Virus record (IMG/VR): IMGVR_UViG_3300010885_020387
Span: 1-35,771 of that record
Strand: one strand, 5' to 3'
DNA from: a virus
Length of the DNA stretch: 35,771 bases
Positions 15,232-22,157 of this stretch are shown here, in pieces. How positions within the stretch are numbered: the first letter of the stretch is position 1; every line of letters begins with the position of its first letter. A program made the translations under genes and the position numbers. The notes under the pieces are model-generated. The model was not told the origin of the DNA. It made no database searches and worked only from the letters and a program-made list of their open reading frames with translations.

Positions 15232-15938
15232 CGGCCAGCCAATATGTTAAAGCTTGAACCGTCGCTAATCGTTGCCAGAGCGTCATCGACTTGCATGGTG
15301 TTTTTATCCAGCACGCCGATTTGCGCTTCAATGCTTGTCTTGCTTTCAATGGCAATAGCAACCACGGCTTGCGGTACGGCCTTGCCGTATTCTGGCGCAA
15401 TCTCAATCGCCAAATTATAACGCAGTGCGCGTTCTAAACCGGCAGGCAAGGAAAGCGTATCGCTTAGATTTGAGAACGTGGACAGTTGCTTGGTGCTGTA
15501 CATCGTGAATAAATAAGCCGCGTTTGGCTTATAGTAGAATGTCAGCGTTCCTGTGGGATAGCCGCGCTCGTAATAGACAGCCGTAGGTCTACCAGAAATA
15601 AATGTATCATTTTGATATGCGTATTCTTCGGCTGAAAATATTTCCAGACTTGTCGAAACTGAATTTGGAATTTCAACCGTTGCCGCATAAATCCGGCTTG
15701 GCAAGGTGGTGTTAATCGTACCGCCGATGCCTATGGTATAGACATCTACTCCGGGCGTTAATGTCAAAGTGTCTTGGCTTTGCGTCCATACTTTATTGCC
15801 GTCAATAGACCAGCTATCGACCATAGCGTTAAGCGCAAAGAGAGCGTCAGAGCTTTCTTCTGCCGTTGGCTCCTCGCCTGAGCCTACCTGTTCAATAAGC
15901 CTCAAGCTGCCAGTGATAAGCTGGCGCAGAGTTGTCAT
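15228..15938 (-). CDS. Head-tail adaptor, P22 gp4-like
   Basis: 236 residues (P22 gp4: 166). Starts MTTLRQLITGSLRLIEQVGS, then 'EPTAEESSDALFALNAMVDSW' and 'TLTPGVDVYTIGIGG', a run diagnostic in my reading for the gp4-like adaptor family (Phage_P22-like gp4). The C-terminal helices (GLERALRYNLAIEIAPEYGK) are also typical. It forms the ring that extends the portal. Some members of this family also have lysozyme activity; no catalytic motif is seen here. Overlaps both neighbours by 4 bp. Confidence 0.85.
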   Translation of the reverse strand: MTTLRQLITGSLRLIEQVGSGEEPTAEESSDALFALNAMVDSWSIDGNKVWTQSQDTLTLTPGVDVYTIGIGGTINTTLPSRIYAATVEIPNSVSTSLEIFSAEEYAYQNDTFISGRPTAVYYERGYPTGTLTFYYKPNAAYLFTMYSTKQLSTFSNLSDTLSLPAGLERALRYNLAIEIAPEYGKAVPQAVVAIAIESKTSIEAQIGVLDKNTMQVDDALATISDGSSFNILAGR

Positions 15939-16267
15939 TCACCACTTCCAAGCGTGAAGAATACAAACTTACTCGCATCTACTGCCGAGCTAATCGCAGC
16001 AATATATTTGTGGGGAAGTGGCCTCACATATGCGCGGGTCGTATTCGGCGGGATAATCACGCAATTAACCGGAACAGTTGCCGATGCCGGAAAAGCCGCC
16101 GTTGGAGTTGCAACGTCACTCGATGTGATGCAGACATATGAAGTAGTTGGATTTGTGACGAGCACGCTCCCACTATTCATTTCCGTATCACGCAATGTTA
16201 TCGCTGCGCTAGATGTTGCTGAAGCCAACGCATATGTTGGAGCAACCGTCGCCATTTGTATCTGCAT
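15935..16267 (-). CDS. Small beta-rich capsid-associated protein
   Basis: 110 residues, Ser/Thr/Ala/Val-rich with alternating hydrophobic strands (SGSVLVTNPTTSYVCITSSD, VNCVIIPPNTTRAYVRPLP, KYIAAISSAVDASKFVFFTL). It looks like a single beta-sandwich, as in capsid decoration proteins or fibre bases, and resembles the C-terminal domain of the 817-residue protein at 19360-21813. GGAG lies 5 bases before the ATG. Role inferred from fold-like pattern and position after the coat gene. Confidence 0.65.
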   Translation of the reverse strand: MQIQMATVAPTYALASATSSAAITLRDTEMNSGSVLVTNPTTSYVCITSSDVATPTAAFPASATVPVNCVIIPPNTTRAYVRPLPHKYIAAISSAVDASKFVFFTLGSGE

Positions 16268-16276
16268 AGTGACTCC

Positions 16277-16801
16277 TTAAACGATAGCCCCGGTCGTTGC
16301 TCCGATGGGGTTAAGCTTCATTGTCGAACCAAGGGCTACAGTTGCGGCAGTTGCGTCCGAAGTATTCTGAGCCGCTTGCAATTGCAGAGTACCAGCAACA
16401 GCAACAACAATCGTTCCACGTACTTTGATGTTAACATAAGCAGCAGCAGCGTTTACAAAAGGTGACGCATCGGTTGAGGTTGTAAAGTTTGTTTGTGCAA
16501 CAGCAGCAGCCGACAAAGCCGTTACGGCTAGACTGGTGCTGGTTATCATGGAGGCGGTGCCCCACTTTAACGCAGCCTTAAAACCACCGGTTGCACCAGC
16601 GGTGGTGATTAGGTTGATGTCCACATCATAAGTGCCGGGCTGCAGAGTGTCGGAAACTAAGCCCACTACGTTTGCTAAGGTGGTGTTTGTTGCTTGCGAG
16701 AATGCCGTTGTTACGGTTGATTCATCGTTAAAATTATCGTTGATGATTTTACGAACGTCTGCGCTCAAAGCGCCTTCGGTTTTGATTTTGTTTAATGCCA
16801 T
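16277..16801 (-). CDS. Beta-rich head protein (possible decoration protein)
   Basis: 174 residues. A short helical N-terminus (GALSADVRKIINDNFNDEST) leads into a jelly-roll-like series (TLQPGTYDVDINLITTAGAT, GGFKAALKWGTASMITST, AYVNIKVRGTIVVAVAGTLQ). TNF-like and jelly-roll domains with this pattern occur on phage head fibres and decoration proteins. It lies immediately after the coat gene and its terminator hairpin, with AGGAG upstream of the ATG. Function is inferred. Confidence 0.65.
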   Translation of the reverse strand: MALNKIKTEGALSADVRKIINDNFNDESTVTTAFSQATNTTLANVVGLVSDTLQPGTYDVDINLITTAGATGGFKAALKWGTASMITSTSLAVTALSAAAVAQTNFTTSTDASPFVNAAAAYVNIKVRGTIVVAVAGTLQLQAAQNTSDATAATVALGSTMKLNPIGATTGAIV

Positions 16802-16835
16802 GATGACGGCTCCTAAATGAGAAAAACAATAAGAA

Positions 16836-16859
16836 GGGGCGGCCGGTTAAGGCCACCCC
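16836..16859 (-). terminator. Hairpin downstream of coat gene
   Basis: On the minus strand GGGGTGGCC-TTAACC-GGCCGCCCC forms a 9-bp stem with one mismatch and a 6-base loop, followed by TTCTTATTGTTTTTC. This resembles an intrinsic terminator with an interrupted U-tract. It lies between the coat stop (16871) and the next start (16801), so it probably attenuates transcription after the most highly expressed gene. Confidence 0.7.
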
Positions 16860-16870
16860 ACCTCATTAAG

Positions 16871-18103
16871 TTACGACGTTACGCGGCAAGCCCATTCAGG
16901 ACGAACCGGCGCAATACCGCCAAGGAAGTCAAGGCGCATAATCAAACGGTCAGTTAGGATTGTGTAATCCTTGATGACGCGAATGGTAAAGCCACCCGAA
17001 GTTGCTTGGCCTGCTTCATGTGTGCCTTCAGGCAGGAACAATGGAACCGAAGCCATGCGGAAAGCAGACTTATGGTAGGCAATGTTCTGCGTGTAGGTCG
17101 TTGAAGCGTTGCCGACCAGAGTAACAACAGCGCCAGATTGAGGCAGTGCAGATACGTTTTGCAAGCTTGTTGAGCCAGAGCCGTAGATCGTTGGGCTAAT
17201 TGCAACGCCGGTGTAAGAGCCAGACGAAGCCGTATTATCAGCCGTAACAACAAACTGCTGCAAGTAACCAAGATCGGCTTTCGTGATCGGATGTACTGCG
17301 TTAACTGCAGCAATCGTGAACACGGTGCCTTTCTTCAATACCTGTGCGCCAGTACCCGTCAAAGCCAGCGTTGTTGCGCCGGTTGTGGAGGTTGTGGTTA
17401 CAGTGATCGAGCCAGTTGCCGTGCCGTTAGCATGGCGATACAACATGTTGTTGCTGATATAGTTCAAGCCGTCAGCAGTACCCATGTAACCGGACTTGTA
17501 CTGATCTGCTACTTCGCTTGAGCTTTGGAACAAGCCCTTACGTGCGTTTACAGCAGAACGGTTGGCAGCCGGAGACATCAAGGCAAAACGGTTGTCAAAA
17601 TCTGGGCAACCCATTTCCGTGATTTTCTGGTTAGCAGAAAGCATCGTGTCAGTATCGAATACAGTTGAACCTGCCGTGCCGACTAAATTGTAGGTTGATT
17701 GAGAGGCGGTTTGCAGGAAGCTGTTTTCGATGTACTGGGCGATTGCCGAGACTGCTGGATCAAGAACGCGGCTCGTCCATGATTTCAGTTCCATGTCCGT
17801 TGCAATTTCTGCGCTGGTCAATGCGATTGGCACGACTTGGCGAAGATTAAGAGCAAGGGCAACCTTTTCTTCCGTAATGTCTTGGATCGAGGAAGTGATA
17901 TCAGCGGTCGAGCTAGGAATGAACCGAGCGGGCTTGCTGATTTGAATTGTGTCGCCAGTGTCGTAGTTCGACTTCATTGAAAAAGAACTTTCAGGTTCCT
18001 TATCAATTGACTTACAGAACTGGACTTTATCTTCAAGCATTGCGGCGGCCAGCTTGGCAATTTGCCCCGGCGCATTTTTGAGGGTATTAAATGTATTGGC
18101 CAT
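16871..18103 (-). CDS. Major capsid (coat) protein, P22 gp5-like
   Basis: 410 residues (P22 gp5: 430). The N-terminus ANTFNTLKNAPGQIAKLAAA, then 'YDTGDTIQISKPARF', matches the P22-type coat family (HK97 fold). Helical 'ALTSAEIATDMELKSWTSRV' is the expected backbone region. A Thr/Gly-rich insertion around residues 225-320 (GSITVTTTSTTGATTLALTG onward) probably corresponds to the inserted domain of P22 coat. The C-terminal 'IRVIKDYTILTDRLIMRLDF' strand set is also typical. It follows the scaffold gene and is followed by a terminator hairpin. Confidence 0.9.
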   Translation of the reverse strand: MANTFNTLKNAPGQIAKLAAAMLEDKVQFCKSIDKEPESSFSMKSNYDTGDTIQISKPARFIPSSTADITSSIQDITEEKVALALNLRQVVPIALTSAEIATDMELKSWTSRVLDPAVSAIAQYIENSFLQTASQSTYNLVGTAGSTVFDTDTMLSANQKITEMGCPDFDNRFALMSPAANRSAVNARKGLFQSSSEVADQYKSGYMGTADGLNYISNNMLYRHANGTATGSITVTTTSTTGATTLALTGTGAQVLKKGTVFTIAAVNAVHPITKADLGYLQQFVVTADNTASSGSYTGVAISPTIYGSGSTSLQNVSALPQSGAVVTLVGNASTTYTQNIAYHKSAFRMASVPLFLPEGTHEAGQATSGGFTIRVIKDYTILTDRLIMRLDFLGGIAPVRPEWACRVTS

Positions 18104-18132
18104 GATTGGTTACTCCAAAGTTGTTGAACGAT

Positions 18133-18957
18133 TTAGCTTCGCACCCACTTCAACAACTCTTTGGGAGACATTGACTCGATGTCCTTTCCGGACTTTGTTC
18201 GAGAACCAACAGCCTTAGGAGGAGGTGGAAGCGTAGCGGTTTCGGTTTTCTGTTTTTTCAAACCGATGGCCGTTTCAATCAGCTTCCATGCAATCTGCAC
18301 TGGCTCCATTCGTTGCATTTCATCAAGCAAGTCTGGATTTTTACCCAAATGATACGACAGGGCTGGTAAATCAGGAGCAGCTAGTAAGATGTCCTTAAAT
18401 ACCTGAAAGCCCTGCGAATTGTGATTTGCTGCCTGAATTGTCTCATTTAACACTTCAACAGCATCGTCATAATCCGGCACTGACTTTCTAAACTCAGCCT
18501 CTTTAGCGACAAATTCAGCCCTTCCGGCCTCCATTTTCGCTTGATAAGCTTTCGCTAACTCTGCGTTCTTAGCTTCGGCTTGCTTGGCCTCAATTTCTTG
18601 TTTGGCCTCGTACTTGCCGACTGCTTTTAGGTAATCTTCGTAACTGCTAAAATCTGCTTCTTTTGGGGCATCGTCTTTTTGCTCGACTGGCTTGGCAACG
18701 GATGCTTCCAGTTCTGCAATTCGACGCTGCAAAGCGGCTCGTTGTGCCGTTTGCTTATCAATGCGTTTCTGCATGGCCGCTTTGACTTTTTCGGCCTCAG
18801 TAGGTTCTGGTTTTTCTGCCGTATCCGTTGAATCCGTTTCCGGTTTTTCTTCGGTAGGCGCACCCTGTTCAACTGTAGGGGTCAGTTTTTCGGTTTCTTG
18901 CGTAGTTTCGTTTGAAACTGCGGCTTCAGGCGCTACGGCCAGATTGTCCAAAGACAT
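18133..18957 (-). CDS. Scaffolding protein, P22 gp8-like
   Basis: 274 residues (P22 gp8: 303). Highly charged with an acidic disordered N-terminus (about 1-55), a long coiled coil (QKRIDKQTAQRAALQRRIAE onward, about 62-165) and a helical C-terminal region with a basic patch. This composition, and the place immediately before the coat gene, fit the internal scaffold that directs procapsid assembly and is then released. A promoter lies upstream at 19039-19066, and AAAAGGAT precedes the start. Confidence 0.85.
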   Translation of the reverse strand: MSLDNLAVAPEAAVSNETTQETEKLTPTVEQGAPTEEKPETDSTDTAEKPEPTEAEKVKAAMQKRIDKQTAQRAALQRRIAELEASVAKPVEQKDDAPKEADFSSYEDYLKAVGKYEAKQEIEAKQAEAKNAELAKAYQAKMEAGRAEFVAKEAEFRKSVPDYDDAVEVLNETIQAANHNSQGFQVFKDILLAAPDLPALSYHLGKNPDLLDEMQRMEPVQIAWKLIETAIGLKKQKTETATLPPPPKAVGSRTKSGKDIESMSPKELLKWVRS

Positions 18958-19038
18958 TAAAATCCTTTTGGGATTATCTTTTTGCCGACAGTGCGGCTGG
19001 ACAGTGCTTTTAAAGAGGCAAAGAACTCTTAGAATTTA

Positions 19039-19066
19039 TTTATACTCATATTGAGCATAATAACAA
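19039..19066 (-). promoter_or_regulatory. Sigma-70-like promoter before scaffold-coat genes
   Basis: On the minus strand: -35 TTGTTA (19066-19061), 16-bp spacer, -10 TATAAA (19044-19039). It lies in an AT-rich 117-bp gap between the 51-residue ORF and scaffold, and would give a leader of roughly 75 bases. A small CTCA-TAT-TGAG dyad falls inside the spacer. Confidence 0.55.
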
Positions 19067-19074
19067 TAATTTAT

Positions 19075-19230
19075 TTATGTAAGTATTAATAAAAGGAGAA
19101 GGTTGAGTTCGTCTTCGTGTAATTCGTCTTCAAATTTTTTTCTTTTTTGAACATCACCCCCGCCACCAAGCCATCCGTTATCAACTATTTTTGAAGCATC
19201 AAAAAAGAATTTATAAAGCGCTGCAATCAT
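19075..19230 (-). CDS. 51-residue hypothetical protein
   Basis: Encodes MIAALYKFFFDASKIVDNGW, then a GGGGD turn, a basic patch (QKRKK), an acidic stretch and a Leu-rich end (NLLLLLILT). The ATG overlaps the preceding stop (ATGA at 19230-19227). Its Leu-rich tail could be membrane-active or simply helical. No family recognised. It fills most of a gap of about 400 bp together with the next ORF; real-gene status is inferred from coupling. Confidence 0.5.
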   Translation of the reverse strand: MIAALYKFFFDASKIVDNGWLGGGGDVQKRKKFEDELHEDELNLLLLLILT

Positions 19231-19358
19231 TGTTCATCGACAAACATATTCTGCGTTGTGACAACGCCGTCCTCATCAACATAGGACGTGGCAAGCCATA
19301 ACCTTCCTTCATCATCGCGCCAGTAACATTCACCGGTTTTCTTTAGATTTTCAGCCAT
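19227..19358 (-). CDS. 43-residue hypothetical protein
   Basis: Encodes MAENLKKTGECYWRDDEGRL and 23 more residues (WLATSYVDEDGVVTTQNMFV and three others). The beta-hairpin-like pattern 'CYWRDDEGRLWLATSYVDEDG' is typical of very small phage virion-cluster proteins. The ATG lies 1 bp after the stop of the 817-residue gene, and its stop overlaps the next start (ATGA). Function unknown; a minor head component is possible from position. Confidence 0.55.
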   Translation of the reverse strand: MAENLKKTGECYWRDDEGRLWLATSYVDEDGVVTTQNMFVDEQ

Positions 19359-19359
19359 G

Positions 19360-21813
19360 TTAAAACGCCCTTATCATGACGTAACCAGCCGTGACACCAA
19401 CGCCCGCCGTTGTAACAATAGCGCGGTAGAATTGAGCGGTTACGTTATTTATTGGAACCGTCACCGTGCTGTTTGCTACGGCGGTCAGGGGCGAACCAAT
19501 GGAAGTCCAGCTTGTTTGACCATCATCTGATACCTGCAATTGCAAGGCTGGCGCTGTGGTTGTTATAGCGCCAACATTTATAGATAATTGAACGTTTTTT
19601 GTTAGCTGTTGGGCAAACAAAGCAGCCGTTGTGTTGCTTAAACTTGTAAGAGTAACGGTACGATCAAACAATTGACGAATGTAAGGAGCGTCAAAAGTAG
19701 TCTGCAACCTGTTAATTGTACGGGTAAATGAAGGAGTTGTTCCTGTTAAGGTTTGAACATATCGAATGCGGTTGCCTGTAAGCGGCAGTACAGGCGATGA
19801 ATAAGAACCTGTAGCCGTTATGCGAGGAAAATCATATACAGCATACCAATTTGTTGCTGTATCTGGCGATTCTTGTATTTGCACGTCCATTGTAGGATTG
19901 GTGCCGCTTACTGCCGTAACTGGTATATTTACGGAATATGAATTGCCGCTACTTGGTATTAGCGTGCCAGTTGTGGTTGTTGTGGTTATAGCCGCCGATG
20001 CAACGTCGGCAACAATGCCAGGAATGCCAAGATTTGCGGAAGTGACAGCAGAAACCGTGCCAATGCTACCGCCCTGCGCGGTAAATGACATGCTTCTTGA
20101 TGCGTCGTTAGTCGCTTGAGATATGCCCTCAATACGTAAACGGTCATAATCAAAAAACCGAGCAAAAGATAAGCGCAAATCCGTGCGTTTAATGACCATG
20201 CCGCCGCAAGCGGTTGCACCAAAATTTGCAGGAAGTGTCGTTGATCCTATTGCGCCCAACTCTAATAAAGTCGTGCTTACGTTGCGAACAACATAAGCAC
20301 CGTCACAGCCTAAATCGGCACCTGTAGCAGGAACGCTTCTCAAACCATGAACGTTTACATAATCGCCAATCAATAAACCTGACCAACTTGTGTTACCCGT
20401 CAATGTTAGCGCCTGCGTGCCATCTGCAGCCGTTGCCAAGGTGGCCGATACAGCACTAACACCGCCATAACCGCTGGATGATGGTAGATTGCCGCCATTG
20501 ACGCGTACTACGGTGCCGCCGAATGCGGTAGCTGTTGCCGACACACCAAAGGCAATAGTGAATTGCGTTGAGTTTATGACAGAAGCAACAGCCGTGGCCG
20601 TCACAGCGTTGGCAAAGTTAGTTTGATCCGAAGCACCATAAATGGTCACTAAATCGGCAGTGGTTAGACCATGCGGAACATCCGTTGTAATAGTTGCGGT
20701 AGTGCTGCCTGATTTTTGAAGAGTAACAATCTTGGCAACCGGCACGCACATGGATTGGTTATTGGTGCAACGGAATCGTAATTTATAAGATTTGGTTGCA
20801 TCCGGAACAACCTGCGACCTACCAACAACGTAAGTTGGGGCAGAAGCGGCATCTAGTGTTGAGTAAATAAATTGCACCCTATCAGGAGCAGCTAAAAACC
20901 TATAATCAGTTGTTGGATTAAAATTATAAGAATATGGAGAAGATACTAACTGAACGCTGGCGCTAGAACCTGTTGTAATGCCGTGCGGGCTAGTCAAAGT
21001 CCCAGTTGTTTGCGCTTCCCCTGAATTGGCTCTGGTATAAATAGCAGCAGTTGTAACTGTATTATTTTCAAAAATCTGCGAAATTCCGCTTGCAGAACCA
21101 CCAAGCCTAGGGCGTTTGGTTATGTATCCAGTCACAAATGGACCAGCAGTAACTGAGGGAATAGTACCAGTTGGGCCGCCCGTGCAAGTGAAACTTGTTG
21201 GCGAAGGGATTGTTGCAACAACAAGCGCCGTATAATTCATGCGACTATCGTTGACGCCGTAAACAGAAATACAGCTACCTATCACGAGGTTATGATTGGA
21301 TGACGTAGTAACCGATAGCGTTGTAGTAGTTTGTGATATTGAACTAATCGCAACATCAGTATACGCAGGAATAGAATTGTTTGGGTCAATCAACTCAATA
21401 GAAAATTCCTGTCCTAACGTGCGTTGGCTCGTATGAGCGCCTACAGAAATCTCAACTGGCAGCGTAACGGAACTATTGCATGTGTATGTTGTAACAGTAT
21501 TGGCCGTCAAAGGGTCTTTAGAAATGACAAGATACGCGGCACCACCCGTATTACCATCTGCGCGTATAATGTCGCCGCTGGCTATAACTTGTGTCCAATT
21601 TCCATTGGGATATACGTCAAATCCTTCTTGAAATGTTTTAGTAAAGTTTGACGGATTACTTGGAACGCGGTTAGTAGCATCGACTGGCGTATAACCTGAT
21701 CCATCCGTGCCGTAAGCAAGCTTGGTGTATGGCCAATAATCTCCCGTTCCTGCGTTTTTATCAGAAGCAAAAGGATACTTGTCACTTGTGTTTGATACTA
21801 AGCTGCTTGTCAT
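19360..21813 (-). CDS. Large beta-repeat virion protein (head fibre or decoration candidate)
   Basis: 817 residues, very Thr/Ser/Val/Ala-rich. Several imperfect copies of one unit are visible: 'HNLVIGSCISVYGVND', 'SPHGITTGSSASVQL', 'VPHGLTTADLVTIYGASD...INSTQFTIAFG', 'GLLIGDYVNVHGLRS'. This 'HG-(x)-GD-V-x-(I/V)-x-G' unit is frequent in phage tail and head surface proteins. The C-terminal 70 residues (LQVSDDGQTSWTSIGSPL) look like a beta-sandwich. P22 has no gene of this size between portal and scaffold, so it is an insertion relative to P22. No enzymatic motif. Coupled by ATGA to the upstream gene. Confidence 0.7.
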   Translation of the reverse strand: MTSSLVSNTSDKYPFASDKNAGTGDYWPYTKLAYGTDGSGYTPVDATNRVPSNPSNFTKTFQEGFDVYPNGNWTQVIASGDIIRADGNTGGAAYLVISKDPLTANTVTTYTCNSSVTLPVEISVGAHTSQRTLGQEFSIELIDPNNSIPAYTDVAISSISQTTTTLSVTTSSNHNLVIGSCISVYGVNDSRMNYTALVVATIPSPTSFTCTGGPTGTIPSVTAGPFVTGYITKRPRLGGSASGISQIFENNTVTTAAIYTRANSGEAQTTGTLTSPHGITTGSSASVQLVSSPYSYNFNPTTDYRFLAAPDRVQFIYSTLDAASAPTYVVGRSQVVPDATKSYKLRFRCTNNQSMCVPVAKIVTLQKSGSTTATITTDVPHGLTTADLVTIYGASDQTNFANAVTATAVASVINSTQFTIAFGVSATATAFGGTVVRVNGGNLPSSSGYGGVSAVSATLATAADGTQALTLTGNTSWSGLLIGDYVNVHGLRSVPATGADLGCDGAYVVRNVSTTLLELGAIGSTTLPANFGATACGGMVIKRTDLRLSFARFFDYDRLRIEGISQATNDASRSMSFTAQGGSIGTVSAVTSANLGIPGIVADVASAAITTTTTTGTLIPSSGNSYSVNIPVTAVSGTNPTMDVQIQESPDTATNWYAVYDFPRITATGSYSSPVLPLTGNRIRYVQTLTGTTPSFTRTINRLQTTFDAPYIRQLFDRTVTLTSLSNTTAALFAQQLTKNVQLSINVGAITTTAPALQLQVSDDGQTSWTSIGSPLTAVANSTVTVPINNVTAQFYRAIVTTAGVGVTAGYVMIRAF

Positions 21814-22157
21814 TCTTCCTCAGATTTCAAGCGAACACCAATGGGTTTGCCATTTTTCATGATTAATTCTTTTGGAGCCATAAGAACTGAAATAATTTGA
21901 TTTGCACTCATAGCCACTTGTGATTTCAGGTCATCTATGGATTTACGAAGCTTTGCTATCTCATCAGATGGCGCATCCATGGTTCCAATGCTGTAAGCAA
22001 TACCGGACAGCTTGGCTGCTACGTTTTCGAGTGCTTTGTTACGATCAAGGTCGGCTTTGTTATCTTCTGCAACTTCCGGCGCTTCCTCGGCTTTTATTTG
22101 GGCTAGGACTTTCTTGATGACTTCCGGCTTGGTGCCTTTGGGAAATTGAATATCCAT
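21810..22157 (-). CDS. Portal-adjacent coiled-coil protein
   Basis: 115 residues. Acidic and helical, with coiled-coil segments (EVIKKVLAQIKAEEAPEVAE and DEIAKLRKSIDDLKSQVAMS) and a C-terminal strand (ELIMKNGKPIGVRL) seen in many short phage proteins. It overlaps the portal stop by 1 bp (TAATG) and the 817-residue start by ATGA, so the three are probably made together. A packaging or portal accessory role is inferred from position only. Confidence 0.6.
   Translation of the reverse strand: MDIQFPKGTKPEVIKKVLAQIKAEEAPEVAEDNKADLDRNKALENVAAKLSGIAYSIGTMDAPSDEIAKLRKSIDDLKSQVAMSANQIISVLMAPKELIMKNGKPIGVRLKSEEE

Noticed and set aside
18692-19054. 120-codon plus-strand ORF opposite scaffold
   Set aside because: Ser/Val/Ala-rich mirror of a Lys/Glu-rich coiled coil; no supporting signals.
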